A stretch of DNA of 64,000 bases from Rhodospirillales bacterium. Its GTDB lineage: Bacteria > Pseudomonadota > Alphaproteobacteria > Rhodospirillales > JASLQF01. The position numbers and the translations under genes are program-made. Positions 19,136 through 28,626 of this stretch are shown here, piece after piece; within the stretch, counting starts at the first letter, position 1, and the number at the start of each line of letters is the position of its first letter. The notes beneath the pieces were generated by a model, which saw nothing but the letters and a program-made list of their open reading frames with translations, searched no databases and had not been told where the DNA came from. The stretch covers positions 1 through 64,000 of the forward strand of contig JASLQF010000044.1 in assembly GCA_030744625.1 (NCBI GenBank), given 5' to 3'.

Positions 19136-19507
19136 ATGGGATGCCGCGCTCCCTCTCTTGCCCTGGCCGCCGCGGCGCTTGTCGCGACGGGCCCGGCGGG
19201 CGCTGAGGGCGACGCCGGGAAAGGCAGGCGGCTCGCCATCGAGCACTGTTCCCGATGCCACGTGATCGACGATTACAACCGTTTCGGCGGCATCGGGAGC
19301 ACACCCTCCTTCCAAATCCTGGCCCACATGCCGGACTACCTGGAACGCTTTCAGACCTTCTACGCGCGCCGTCCCCATCCGACCGTCGTCAATGTGCCGG
19401 GCGTCGAGGCCTGGACCAAACTTCCGGCGTTCGTCGTCAAGTTCACGGTGAGGCCCGAGGACATCGATGCCCTCGTCACCTTCGTCGAGACCCTGCGAAA
19501 AAAATAG
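19136..19507 (+). CDS. Small monohaem cytochrome c
   Basis: Product of 123 residues (or 133 from GTG 19106). A signal peptide (MGCRAPSLALAAAALVATGP) precedes GDAGKGRRLAIEHCSRCHVID, a single CXXCH haem site. A Met in ILAHMPDYL may be the distal ligand. It should be a soluble or loosely bound periplasmic electron carrier. Two hemerythrins follow on the same strand, suggesting an oxygen- or redox-related neighbourhood (inference). Confidence 0.82.
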   Translation: MGCRAPSLALAAAALVATGPAGAEGDAGKGRRLAIEHCSRCHVIDDYNRFGGIGSTPSFQILAHMPDYLERFQTFYARRPHPTVVNVPGVEAWTKLPAFVVKFTVRPEDIDALVTFVETLRKK

Positions 19508-19603
19508 GGAATATTCCGAAAAAGTAGGAAATACCCCGCACAATGGCGGCAAAATGTGCAATAGTCCGGTTTCGAAACCCTAAAAAAAAATTGTGGATTT
19601 ACA

Positions 19604-20008
19604 ATGACGTTTCTTCCGTGGTCCGAAGACTACAAGGTCAACATCCGCGTCATCGACAACGAGCACCGGGCGCTGTTCGATCTCGTCAACGCCCTTCACC
19701 TGGAGATCAGCCAGGGAAAGGGCGAGCGGGTCGTCGGCAGCACCTTGAGCGCCCTCATCCGCCACATCGAGGAACACTTCCCCAACGAGGAAAAGTACAT
19801 GGAGCAGTGCGGGTTCCCGGGCCTGAGGCACCACGTCTCCGAACACGAAAGGTTCGCCCAGACGGTGCGCCGCTTCAAGCAGCAGTTCGACGACAACCCG
19901 GACCGCCTGAATACCGACAGTCTCCTCAATACGCTGAAGAATTGGATCACCGGCCACATCTTGAAGAGCGACAGGGAAATGATCCCCTACCTGCGCGGCG
20001 AGAAGTAG
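19604..20008 (+). CDS. Bacteriohemerythrin
   Basis: Product of 134 residues with a complete di-iron set in the usual spacing: His21 (DNEHRALF), His54/His58 and Glu62 (HIEEHFPNEEKYM), His77 and His81 (HHVSEHERF), His118 and Asp123 (WITGHILKSD). Bacteriohemerythrins bind oxygen reversibly for storage, delivery or sensing. No other domain is fused. The 95-bp upstream region is AT-rich and probably carries its promoter. Confidence 0.93.
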   Translation: MTFLPWSEDYKVNIRVIDNEHRALFDLVNALHLEISQGKGERVVGSTLSALIRHIEEHFPNEEKYMEQCGFPGLRHHVSEHERFAQTVRRFKQQFDDNPDRLNTDSLLNTLKNWITGHILKSDREMIPYLRGEK

Positions 20009-20115
20009 CCGGCCAAAGGCGGCTTGACCGACATCAAGGACGACGCGCCGGTAAGCTGTTGGTGTCTCGGTGCGTCCTGCCTGACGCCGAGAGACAAGGG
20101 GGAGCGGGTCCGACG

Positions 20116-20535
20116 ATGAAACGGCGGTTCTGGAAAGAAGATTATCGGCTTGGCATCGACGAGCTGGACGAAGACCACATCGCCATCTGCGACATCATGG
20201 AGCGCTTCGTCGACGCGGCGGGCAAAGGGCCGGACAACCCGGACGTCAAGGCGATTTTCCGCGAACTGCATGGCATGCTGGACGAGCACTTCAAGACGGA
20301 ACAACGCTACCTTTCGAAGACGCCGATCCCCGAGGACGACCTGCGAAACCACATCGACGGACACCTCGACGTCCTCTACACCTTCGAACACGAGTTCTCC
20401 AAATGGGAGGAAGCGCCGGAGGGAACGGCCCCATCGGGCGATCTCTCCAAAGTCTGTACGTGGGTGTGGACGGAGTTGGCGCGCGCCGACATGGAGATCG
20501 GCCGGCGGCTCCGGGCCCTCAGGGAAGGGGCATAG
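20116..20535 (+). CDS. Divergent hemerythrin-like protein
   Basis: Product of 139 residues that aligns along its length with the preceding gene. His21, His58, Glu62, His79 and His83 are kept, but the helix-D ligand corresponding to His118 is Glu120 (WVWTELARAD), with Asp125 kept. It therefore has a His-to-Glu change at one iron ligand. It may bind iron differently, or not oxygen at all. Its position suggests tandem duplication and divergence. Confidence 0.85.
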   Translation: MKRRFWKEDYRLGIDELDEDHIAICDIMERFVDAAGKGPDNPDVKAIFRELHGMLDEHFKTEQRYLSKTPIPEDDLRNHIDGHLDVLYTFEHEFSKWEEAPEGTAPSGDLSKVCTWVWTELARADMEIGRRLRALREGA

Positions 20536-20592
20536 CGGCGCAACGGCTGAATCGCCGATACCGCGCGCGGCGTCAGGCTGGGGCTAAGAAAT

Positions 20593-20670
20593 TGGGGTGG
20601 CTGATGGGAATTGAACCCACGACCTCTTGGTCCACAACCAAGCGCTCTGACCAACTGAGCTACAGCCACC
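20593..20670 (-). tRNA. tRNA-His (GTG)
   Basis: The minus strand folds as a cloverleaf: acceptor GTGGCTG pairing with CAGCCAC, D arm AGCTCAGTTGGTCAGAGC, anticodon stem CTTGG/CCAAG around loop TTGTGGA (anticodon GTG), and T arm GTGGG/CCCAT region with GTTCAATTC. The extra G-1 typical of tRNA-His is encoded opposite C73, and CCA is encoded. It is convergent with the hemerythrin gene. Confidence 0.97.
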
Positions 20671-20749
20671 ATGGAAGCGCCCCCTAACTAACCTCGGGGG
20701 TGCGGCCCGTCAACAATGGTGCAAGGGGCGCCCGGGGCTCGTGGATCCC

Positions 20750-21109
20750 CTAGATCACGATGTCGATGATCGAGCCCCGCGGCAGGTCGGGATCGAAGAC
20801 GGCGTCGGTCGAAAGATCGATGTTGCGCTGGACATTGTCCGCCAGCTCGGCGTCACGGACGTCGTCTTCGTGCCGCGCCCGGACCTCATCGGTCCGGCGG
20901 GCGTCGTCCCTCTCCCGAATGGCGCCGGCGGTGGCCTCCCGGTCCTCCCCGACCGCCTCCTCGCGGGCCCGGTTGATCTGCCGCGCGGTGCTGTCGCGCT
21001 GCTGCTCGCGGGCGATTTCGACACGCACGAGCTGAGAGGCAATATCGGTGATTTCCGCCAAGGTCCCTGGACGCCCTTCCTGCACCCGATGAGCCAGACA
21101 GGGTGCCAC
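20750..21109 (-). CDS. Small hypothetical protein
   Basis: Product of up to 119 residues; the true start may be further in, near GTLAEITDIASQ. The middle is a long charged helix (EIAREQQRDSTARQINRAREE) and the end is a hydrophobic RGSIIDIVI. The opposite frame is also open, so the coding strand is a judgement based on its helical, low-Pro composition. I do not recognise a family. Confidence 0.5.
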   Translation of the reverse strand: MAPCLAHRVQEGRPGTLAEITDIASQLVRVEIAREQQRDSTARQINRAREEAVGEDREATAGAIRERDDARRTDEVRARHEDDVRDAELADNVQRNIDLSTDAVFDPDLPRGSIIDIVI

Positions 21110-21239
21110 GAATCGCTCTTGGCGGTCAAACCGCCGGGCGCTCGCGGGGAGCGGACAAGGCTTCGTCCGGCGTTGCCCTTTCGCCCCCCGTCGGCCATAA
21201 CCTTGCCCTGGACATCAATCGCCGGGAGCTAAGGACAAC

Positions 21240-22403
21240 ATGCTGACACTGGCCGCCGGAATGTCACGGCTGGGAACGGAGACCGCCTTTGACGTCCTGG
21301 CGCGCGCCAAGGCGCTGGAGGACGAAGGCCGCGACATCATCAACCTAGGCATAGGGCAGCCCGACTTCCCGACCCCCGACAACATCGTGGAAGCGGCGGT
21401 CAGGGCGCTGCGCGACGGCCATCACGGCTACACCCCGGCCGGCGGCATCAAGGAGCTGCGCGAGGCGGTGGCCGCCGACGTCGAGGCGCGGCGCGGCGTC
21501 GCCGTCGAGCCCGGCAACGTTCTCGTCGTGCCCGGCGGCAAGGTCACCATGTTTTTCGCCATCCTCATGTTCGGCGAGGCGGGGGCCGAGATCCTCTACC
21601 CCAACCCCGGATTCCCCATCTACCAGTCCGCCATAGAATTCAGCGGCGCCACGGCGGTGCCCATCGCCCTGCACGAGAAGAACGGCTTCTCGTTCGACGC
21701 CGGCGAGGTCCTGGAGCGCCTGAGCGCGGCGACCCGGCTGATCATCCTCAACAGCCCGGCCAACCCGACGGGCGGCGTCGTGCCGCGCGCGGAGATCGAG
21801 CGCCTGGTGGAAGGGCTGGAGGCCTACCCGCAAGTCGCCGTGCTCAGCGACGAGATTTACGGCCGCATGCTGTACGACGGGCGCCGGCACGTCAGCCTCC
21901 TCGAATTCCCGGCCATCCGCGACCGTCTCATCGTGCTCGACGGCTGGTCCAAGACCTACGCCATGACCGGCTGGCGCATGGGCTACGGCATTTGGCCGGC
22001 GTCGCTCATCGAGGCGGCGACGCGGCTCGCCATCAACTGCCACAGTTGCGTCAACGCGCCGGCCCAGTGGGCCGGCATCGAGGCGCTCACCGGCCCCCAG
22101 GACGAAGCCGATCAAATGGTTGCCGCCTTCGATGGGCGGCGCAAGGTGGTGGTCGAGGAACTCAACGCCCTCCCCGGCTTCAGTTGCATCGAGCCGGGCG
22201 GCGCCTTCTATGCCTTCCCCAACATCACGGGCACGGGCGTCGGCGCCGCCGCGCTCCAGGACGGGCTGCTCACCGAAGCCGGCGTCGCCACCGTCGCCGG
22301 CACCAGCTTCGGTGCCTTCGGGGAGGGCTATCTGCGCATCTCCTATGCCAACAGCACCGAGAACATCCGCCAGGCCGTGCGCCGCATCCGCGAGTTCCTG
22401 TAA
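21240..22403 (+). CDS. Class I/II PLP aminotransferase
   Basis: Product of 387 residues of the aspartate-aminotransferase fold. Key segments are INLGIGQPDFPTP, YTPAGGIKELREAV, NSPANPTGGVV, SDEIYGRM, the PLP-Lys segment DGWSKTYAMTGWRMGY, and the C-terminal Arg (GYLRISYANS). It is probably an aspartate or aromatic/alanine aminotransferase; the substrate cannot be fixed from sequence. It faces away from the small hypothetical gene on the other strand. Confidence 0.93.
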   Translation: MLTLAAGMSRLGTETAFDVLARAKALEDEGRDIINLGIGQPDFPTPDNIVEAAVRALRDGHHGYTPAGGIKELREAVAADVEARRGVAVEPGNVLVVPGGKVTMFFAILMFGEAGAEILYPNPGFPIYQSAIEFSGATAVPIALHEKNGFSFDAGEVLERLSAATRLIILNSPANPTGGVVPRAEIERLVEGLEAYPQVAVLSDEIYGRMLYDGRRHVSLLEFPAIRDRLIVLDGWSKTYAMTGWRMGYGIWPASLIEAATRLAINCHSCVNAPAQWAGIEALTGPQDEADQMVAAFDGRRKVVVEELNALPGFSCIEPGGAFYAFPNITGTGVGAAALQDGLLTEAGVATVAGTSFGAFGEGYLRISYANSTENIRQAVRRIREFL

Positions 22404-22452
22404 GGGCCCTGTGCCCTGGACGTTTTTGGGCAAGTGCGGGGCCCCTGCCCCT

Positions 22453-22494
22453 TGTGCTACCCTTGCCGGCAACCGGGGGGAGCCATCCGGGCAA
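22453..22494 (+). repeat. Dispersed intergenic repeat, copy matching 6716-6757
   Basis: A block of about 40 bp (TGTGCTACC...CATCCGGGC) lies between the aminotransferase and the ChaN-like gene. It matches the block at 6716 at about 33 of 40 positions. A preceding GTTTTTGGGCAAGTGC also resembles 24296-24312 in the gap before glnB. Confidence 0.45.
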
Positions 22495-22518
22495 TCCCGG
22501 CTTTATCCAGGGAACTTC

Positions 22519-23562
22519 ATGCCGCGCATGCTCGCCGTTATCGTGGTCCTGGCGACCGCCGGCCTCGGTGCCTGCTCCGGGGAGGGGCGCCGGCCCGTGC
22601 CCGAGACCGTGACCGTTGCCGCGGAGCCGGGGCCGCCATGGGTTTCCGCCGTCAGGCGCCACCACTCGCTGGCCGGGCGCATCTGGCGGCCCTCGGAGAA
22701 TGCCTTCGTCGATCGCCACGAGGTGCTGGCGGCCCTCGCCAAGTCGCCCTTCGTGCTCGTCGGCGAAAAACACGACAACGTCGATCACCACGCCATCCAG
22801 GCCTGGCTGCTGGCCCGGCTCATGGCCGGAGGGCGGCGCCCCACCGTCGCCTTCGAGATGCTGACCACGGACCAGGAAGCTCGCTTGGCCGACTACCTCG
22901 CCGCCCATCCCCGCCAGGCCGCCGGCCTCGGCGACGCCGTCGCCTGGGGCAAGAGCGGCTGGCCGGACTGGTCCACCTACCGGCCCATCGCCCAGGCGGC
23001 GCTCGACGGCGGTGCCCCGATCGTGGCGGCCGGCCTGGCACGCAAGACGCTGCGGGCGATCGCCGAAAAGGGGATCGAGGCGCTGGACGACGGGGAAAAG
23101 GGCTTGGTCGGGCCCTATCGCGCCCTGCCGCCGCGCCTCGCCCTGCGCATGAAGAAGCGGATCGTCGAGAGCCACTGCCACATGCTGCCGGCGCCGATGA
23201 TCGATCCCATGCTCACCGTGCAGACGGTGAAAGACGCCGCCATGGCCGCCACCCTGGTGCGCGGCGGGCAAGCGGCGGGACGCGACGGCGCCGTCCTCAT
23301 CGCCGGCAACGGACACGTCCGCGACGATCTCGGGGTCCCCTGGCACCTGCGGCGCATGGCTCCCGGCAAGGCCGTGGCCACGATCGGCCTGCTCGAGGTG
23401 GAGGAAGGGGTAGACGACCCGTCCGCCTACGCGGCCGGGTTCGGCGGCGGCACCCCGCCATTTACCTTCCTATGGTTTTCACCACGCGTCGACAACACCG
23501 ATCCGTGCGAGAAATACGCCGAGCAACTGCGCCGCATGGGGAAAAAGAGAGCCAAGCCGTAA
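22519..23562 (+). CDS. ChaN-family haem-binding-type lipoprotein
   Basis: Product of 347 residues. The N-terminus is a lipoprotein signal with lipobox GLGACS. The body matches the ChaN / DUF399 fold: LVGEKHDNVDHHAIQAWLL, VAFEMLTTDQ, and a late VLIAGNGHVRDDLGVP. Campylobacter ChaN is a haem-binding outer-membrane lipoprotein, so iron/haem handling is the family expectation. The start has CCAGGGAA upstream. No transporter genes are adjacent. Confidence 0.86.
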   Translation: MPRMLAVIVVLATAGLGACSGEGRRPVPETVTVAAEPGPPWVSAVRRHHSLAGRIWRPSENAFVDRHEVLAALAKSPFVLVGEKHDNVDHHAIQAWLLARLMAGGRRPTVAFEMLTTDQEARLADYLAAHPRQAAGLGDAVAWGKSGWPDWSTYRPIAQAALDGGAPIVAAGLARKTLRAIAEKGIEALDDGEKGLVGPYRALPPRLALRMKKRIVESHCHMLPAPMIDPMLTVQTVKDAAMAATLVRGGQAAGRDGAVLIAGNGHVRDDLGVPWHLRRMAPGKAVATIGLLEVEEGVDDPSAYAAGFGGGTPPFTFLWFSPRVDNTDPCEKYAEQLRRMGKKRAKP

Positions 23563-23620
23563 ACCGCCACGCTGCGGAGGCCCCGGCCGCCGCCTTCGGG
23601 GCTCGGATCCCCAGAGTCTG

Positions 23621-24217
23621 TTACGGCTCTCTGTGGATCACTTTGCCGTTCCGTTCGACCCACAGCACCTGATCTATGCCCTCTTCCGAACGTTCGAAAT
23701 CAAGGTGTTCGGTCCAGATCTTGTCCCCCATCTTGAAATCGATTCGGTAGCGGCCCGGGGCCAGCACGACGCTGGTATTAAACGTGGTTTCGGGCAGATC
23801 ACTGAAGTGCACCCATTTTTTTTCGCCGACAGGCGTTCCATCCAGTGACAGTGGATGGAAGCCGACAAGCAGGCTTGGCAAGGCCCCCGTGGTTTCTATC
23901 GCAATCCAGTTCTTGCCATCCTCACTGGTTTCCTGACGGGCTCGGACAAAGGCAAAATTGTCGCCGCCGGTCAGTTCATCCTTGAATTTCTTGAATTCCG
24001 CATCCGCCCTGATCCGTTCCTGGCGATCGAGATACCAGCCACCTCCACCGGCGGCGGAAATGACGAGGGCGACAACGGCAAATGCCGCGATCCACAGCCT
24101 GATCGCGAACCGATCCGTGGGCGGCGGCGGTTTGAGCGCCACGGCGGCCCCCATGACCACCAGCACCCAAGGTCCGCCGTGCAGGACTATGGCAAGAAAC
24201 ATCTCCACGCCACACAT
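23621..24217 (-). CDS. Hypothetical membrane protein
   Basis: Product of up to 198 residues. Two membrane helices near the N-terminus (about 6-28 and 40-60) precede a soluble domain (residues 65-198) rich in beta-strand patterns, including WVHFSDLPETTFNTS and APGRYRIDFKMGD. The soluble part probably faces the periplasm. I do not recognise a family. The GC content is a little lower than its neighbours. The second Met (MFLAIVL) is an alternative start. Confidence 0.7.
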   Translation of the reverse strand: MCGVEMFLAIVLHGGPWVLVVMGAAVALKPPPPTDRFAIRLWIAAFAVVALVISAAGGGGWYLDRQERIRADAEFKKFKDELTGGDNFAFVRARQETSEDGKNWIAIETTGALPSLLVGFHPLSLDGTPVGEKKWVHFSDLPETTFNTSVVLAPGRYRIDFKMGDKIWTEHLDFERSEEGIDQVLWVERNGKVIHREP

Positions 24218-24376
24218 CCTGACTCGGCCTCTCCCGCGAAGCCAGCGAATACCCGAAGTGGCCGCTGTTTACCCGGCCAAAGGGGGAAGCGCCCGTTTTT
24301 TGGGCAAGTGCCGCAATCCTGGGCACGGGGGATTGGCCAGGACCAGGGCGGCGGCGCGCACGCATGGCAGGATTGA

Positions 24377-24817
<441 letters not shown>

Positions 24818-24831
24818 GAGGAGCCCCGACC

Positions 24832-26253
24832 ATGACACTGAATTGCAAATCCCCCGCCGACGTCCTCAAGGCCCTCAAGGACGATGGCGTCGAATTCGTC
24901 GACCTCAGGTTCACCGACCCCCGCGGCAAGTGGCAGCACCTGGCCATCACGGCCCCCCATCTGAGCGATGATTCCTTTGCCGACGGCGTCATGTTCGACG
25001 GCTCGTCCATCGCCGGGTGGAAGGACATCAGCGAATCCGACATGGCGCTCATCCCCGATCCCACCACGGCGGTGATGGACCCGTTCTCGGCGCAAGACTC
25101 GCTGATCCTGATGTGCGACGTGCTCGAGCCCTCGACGGGCCAGCCCTACGGGCGCGACCCGCGCTCGCTGGCGCGCCGCGCCGAGGCCTATCTCGGCGCC
25201 ACGGGCGTAGGTGACACGGCGTATTTCGGGCCCGAGGCCGAGTTCTTCGTGTTCGACGACGTGCGCTTCGACGTCTCCATGAACCGGGTCTTCTATGAGT
25301 TCGATTCGGGCGAGGGACCGTATGTCAGCGGAAAGATCCTGCCCGAGGGCAACGCCGGCCACCGGCCGCCGCCGAAGGGCGGCTACTTCCCGGTGCCGCC
25401 GGTCGATTCCCTATCCGACTTGCGCGCCGAAATGGTCACGGTGATGCGCGAGATGGGCCTCGACATGGAAAAGCACCACCACGAGGTGGCGCCCAGCCAA
25501 AACGAGCTCGGCATGGTCTTCGACACCTTGCTGCGCACCGCCGACAACCTGCAGATCTACAAATACTGCGTGCAAATGGTGGCCCACACCTACGGCAAAT
25601 CAGCCACCTTCATGCCCAAGCCGGTGATCGACGACAACGGCTCGGGCATGCACGTCCACCAATCCATCTGGAAGGACGCCAAGCCGACGTTCGCCGGTTC
25701 GGGCTATGCCGATCTTTCGGACACGGCGCTCCACTACATCGGCGGCATCATCAAGCACGCCAAGGCTCTCAACGCCTTCACCAACCCCACCACGAACAGC
25801 TACAAGCGCCTCATCCCCGGTTTCGAGGCGCCGGTGCTGCTCGCCTATTCGGCGCGCAACCGCTCGGCCTCGTGCCGCATTCCGTTCACCACGGCGCCCG
25901 GCGGCAAGCGCGTCGAGGTGCGCTATCCCGACGCCACCGCCAACCCCTACCTGGCGTTTTCCGCCATGCTCATGGCCGGGCTCGACGGCATCCAGAACAA
26001 GATCAACCCCGGCGATCCCATGGACAAGAACCTCTACGACCTGCCGCCCGAGGAACTCGAAGGCGTGCCCGTGGTGTGCGGCAGCCTGCGCGAGGCCCTG
26101 GGGGAACTCGACGCCGACCGCGACTTCCTGAAGGCCGGCGACGTGTTCTCCGACGACGTCATCGACGGCTACATGGAGCTCAAGTGGGAGGAGGTCTACA
26201 ACTTCGAGCACACGCCACATCCGGTGGAGTGGCAGATGTACTACTCGTCGTAG
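24832..26253 (+). CDS. glnA: Glutamine synthetase type I
   Basis: Makes glutamine from glutamate, ammonia and ATP. 473 residues. Visible marks are FDGSSIAGW, the catalytic [52 protein letters not shown] and the adenylylation loop NLYDLPPEE (Tyr near 397). The intact loop means activity is probably controlled by GlnE adenylylation. GAGGAG precedes the ATG. Confidence 0.98.
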   Translation: MTLNCKSPADVLKALKDDGVEFVDLRFTDPRGKWQHLAITAPHLSDDSFADGVMFDGSSIAGWKDISESDMALIPDPTTAVMDPFSAQDSLILMCDVLEPSTGQPYGRDPRSLARRAEAYLGATGVGDTAYFGPEAEFFVFDDVRFDVSMNRVFYEFDSGEGPYVSGKILPEGNAGHRPPPKGGYFPVPPVDSLSDLRAEMVTVMREMGLDMEKHHHEVAPSQNELGMVFDTLLRTADNLQIYKYCVQMVAHTYGKSATFMPKPVIDDNGSGMHVHQSIWKDAKPTFAGSGYADLSDTALHYIGGIIKHAKALNAFTNPTTNSYKRLIPGFEAPVLLAYSARNRSASCRIPFTTAPGGKRVEVRYPDATANPYLAFSAMLMAGLDGIQNKINPGDPMDKNLYDLPPEELEGVPVVCGSLREALGELDADRDFLKAGDVFSDDVIDGYMELKWEEVYNFEHTPHPVEWQMYYSS

Positions 26254-26358
26254 GCGGCGGGACGCCACCCTCTAAATCGCTTCCGTTTACCAAATCTTGA
26301 CGAATGGCGGCTAGGGTCCGCGGCCGAAAAACCGGCACGCGGGCACCGGAGGTCAGCC

Positions 26359-26676
26359 ATGGAACAGTTCCTGTCGAATTTCGCCTCTCTCTTCGACTCG
26401 GAGGAGTTCACCATATTCCTCACTGCGTGGGGCGCCCTGGCCATAGCCCTGACCATCGCCCTGGTGATCCGCAAGGTCTCCGACCACATGGCCGGGATCG
26501 AGGAAGCCAAGCACCGCCAACGCGTCGAGGCGAGCCTCGGCGACGAAAAGGCCGAGGCCGAGCAGGCGGAGGCGGAACGCGCCCTCGAAGCGCTGCAAAG
26601 CAATGCCGCCGACAAAGTCGGCCCGCGCACGGCGAGGGATTTCATCCCTTACGGTTACTCCGACCGCGCCGCCTGA
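26359..26676 (+). CDS. Small single-pass membrane protein of unknown function
   Basis: Product of 105 residues: a hydrophobic segment at about 18-40 (FTIFLTAWGALAIALTIALVI) then a long charged helix with coiled-coil character (EAEQAEAERALEALQSN) and a short conserved-looking end (ARDFIPYGYSD). I do not recognise it. It follows glnA by 105 bp on the same strand. Confidence 0.7.
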   Translation: MEQFLSNFASLFDSEEFTIFLTAWGALAIALTIALVIRKVSDHMAGIEEAKHRQRVEASLGDEKAEAEQAEAERALEALQSNAADKVGPRTARDFIPYGYSDRAA

Positions 26677-26747
26677 AGGCACCCAGCACCAACCAAGGCC
26701 ACGAGTGGCGGCTGGCTGAGGGCCGGCACCCCGCTTATAATCCATCG

Positions 26748-27440
26748 ATGGCAAACGGATCGCCCGGTGGCGGCAGGCGGCGCGGGCTCGCTGTACTTGT
26801 GGCGACCGCCGTTCTTGGGTTGGCGACCTCAAGCGCGGCGGCGCAATGCGTCGCGGACGGGCGCGGCGTGGTCGTCGATTTGCGCCCGGTTCGCGGCCAG
26901 ATAAAGTATCAATCGGCCAGCCCGGGGCAGTTGCGGCGCCTGCGCACGCGGGTGCGCGGCGCCGCCGGGAAGCTCGGCTGGCACGCCGTCGGCTTCACCC
27001 GCACCGAGGTGGAATACCGCATGCGCGTCACGGTGAGCGCGACACCTCTCTCCACGCGCCTCTACTGCGTCAGCCTGACCACGGTGGACGCGACGCTCGG
27101 CTACGGCACCCTCAACGTCTACATCGACGCCAAGTATCCGCGAAGGAGCTGCGCCTACCGCTCGATCATGGCCCACGAGAACGCTCACGTGGACATTTTC
27201 CGGACCACGCTGGAACGCTTCGCGCCGCGCCTGCGGGCCCATCTGAGGCAGGCCACCGGGCGCATGGCGCCGATCCGCGCCGTCTCGCCCGACGACGGCG
27301 CCGAGCGCCTGAAGGAGCGCTTGCGCCATCAGATCGAGCCCTTGTTCAACGACATGAACCGGGTCCTGAACCGGGCCAACGCCAAGCTCGACACCACCCG
27401 CAACTACAAGCGCGAGCAGGAGCGCTGCAGCGATTGGTGA
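26748..27440 (+). CDS. Exported DUF922-like protein with HENAH motif
   Basis: Product of 230 residues. A signal peptide (residues about 12-32, ending SSAAAQ) is followed by a domain with VDLRPVRGQIKYQSASPGQL, YCVSLTTVDATLGYGTLNVYID and MAHENAHVDIFR. The last has the HExxH form of zinc peptidases and resembles DUF922 proteins (family recall, not searched). Four Cys suggest disulphides. A periplasmic zinc hydrolase is a fair inference but unproved. Confidence 0.75.
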   Translation: MANGSPGGGRRRGLAVLVATAVLGLATSSAAAQCVADGRGVVVDLRPVRGQIKYQSASPGQLRRLRTRVRGAAGKLGWHAVGFTRTEVEYRMRVTVSATPLSTRLYCVSLTTVDATLGYGTLNVYIDAKYPRRSCAYRSIMAHENAHVDIFRTTLERFAPRLRAHLRQATGRMAPIRAVSPDDGAERLKERLRHQIEPLFNDMNRVLNRANAKLDTTRNYKREQERCSDW

Positions 27441-27563
27441 GGCTAACCCTACGTTAAGGAATTTGTTCTAGACCGGGTTTGGCGGTCGGCGCACGCCGCC
27501 TTACACGCCGATGGACGGTGCGGGAAATCGGGATTATTGTTGATTCGAGCCGAGGACACGGAC

Positions 27564-28022
27564 ATGGCCGAAGAAGACGACGCGGTCGAGGAACAGGCGG
27601 AAGAGCCGAGTGACGCGGAAGCCGCCGAGGCCGCGGCGTTCGCGGCGGCCGCCGAGGAGCCGAGTGACGCGGAAGCCGCCGAGGCCGCGGCATTCGCGGC
27701 GGCCGCCGAGGACACAGGTGACGCGGCCGCCGCCGGGCCCGCGCCGGACCTCCCACAGCGCAATCCCAACCAGAAGGAAGCGGTCTACGACATCCCCGTC
27801 AAGGTCTCGACGGTACTCGGCGAGTCGGCCGTGCGGGTGAGCAGACTCATGAAGCTTGGCCGCGGCGCCGTGATCGTGCTTGACCGCAAGCTCGGCGAGC
27901 CCATCGATCTCTACGTCAACGACCGCTTGGTGGCGCGCGGCGAACTGACGGTGAGCGAAGGCCGCCTGGGCGTCACCATGACGGAAGTCATCCGCGGCAA
28001 CATCAAGCCCGGCGCATCGTAA
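27564..28022 (+). CDS. fliN: Flagellar motor switch protein FliN (orphan copy)
   Basis: Product of 152 residues. The C-terminal half is a typical SpoA/FliN domain: YDIPVKVSTVLGES, VSRLMKLGRGAVIVLDRK, EPIDLYVNDRLVARGELTV and GVTMTEVIR. FliN forms the C-ring with FliM and FliG. The N-terminus is an Ala/Glu-rich linker containing an 18-residue tandem duplication. No other flagellar gene is in view, so it lies outside a flagellar cluster. ATG 27564 has GAGGAC upstream; TTG 27537 is an alternative. Confidence 0.9.
   Translation: MAEEDDAVEEQAEEPSDAEAAEAAAFAAAAEEPSDAEAAEAAAFAAAAEDTGDAAAAGPAPDLPQRNPNQKEAVYDIPVKVSTVLGESAVRVSRLMKLGRGAVIVLDRKLGEPIDLYVNDRLVARGELTVSEGRLGVTMTEVIRGNIKPGAS
27600..27707 (+). 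repeat. 54-bp tandem duplication in fliN
   Basis: Two near-identical 54-bp units encode EEPSDAEAAEAAAFAAAA twice, differing by few bases; a degenerate third follows. It extends the acidic/Ala-rich linker in front of the FliN domain. Confidence 0.9.
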
Positions 28023-28076
28023 ACGAGTGGACGTCCTTCCCCCACAGGGCCCCCATGGGGAAGGTGGCGATAGGGT

Positions 28077-28475
28077 ATGGCGGAAAAGGTAACGAAATCG
28101 GACGCCGAATGGCGCGCCCAGCTCACCCCCGAACAATTCGCGGTGACCCGGGGGAAGGGCACGGAAAGGGCTTACAGCGGCGCCTACCACGACAGCAAGG
28201 TGGCGGGAACGTATCGCTGCGTATGCTGCGGCGCCGCGCTGTTCCGTTCCGAAACCAAGTTCGATTCGGGAACCGGCTGGCCCAGCTTCTGGGCACCGGC
28301 CGCGGACGACGCACTGGCCACGGAAGAGGATCACGGCTTCGGCATGATCCGCACCGAGGCGACGTGCGCGCACTGCGACGCCCACCTCGGCCACGTCTTC
28401 CCGGACGGCCCGCCGCCAACGGGACAGCGCTATTGCATCAATTCACTCGCCCTCAAGCTCGACAAAAGCGATTAG
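28077..28475 (+). CDS. msrB: Peptide-methionine (R)-S-oxide reductase
   Basis: Repairs R-methionine sulfoxide in proteins. 132 residues, the usual single-domain length. Zinc Cys pairs are [11 protein letters not shown] and [12 protein letters not shown]; the catalytic Cys is in [20 protein letters not shown] lies between. No MsrA fusion and no signal peptide, so cytosolic. It lies 54 bp after fliN. Confidence 0.96.
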   Translation: MAEKVTKSDAEWRAQLTPEQFAVTRGKGTERAYSGAYHDSKVAGTYRCVCCGAALFRSETKFDSGTGWPSFWAPAADDALATEEDHGFGMIRTEATCAHCDAHLGHVFPDGPPPTGQRYCINSLALKLDKSD

Positions 28476-28626
28476 AACCCTCGCCATGACGCCGCCAACT
28501 CTCCCCGGCAGGGCCGGCGCCGCCTTCGCGGCGGGATCCCCGGGCAAGCCCGCCGACGGCCTCGCGGCGTGGGGACCGGCCGCCGCCCGGTGGCTGAAGA
28601 AAACCGGCGGAACGGACTGAGAGACC

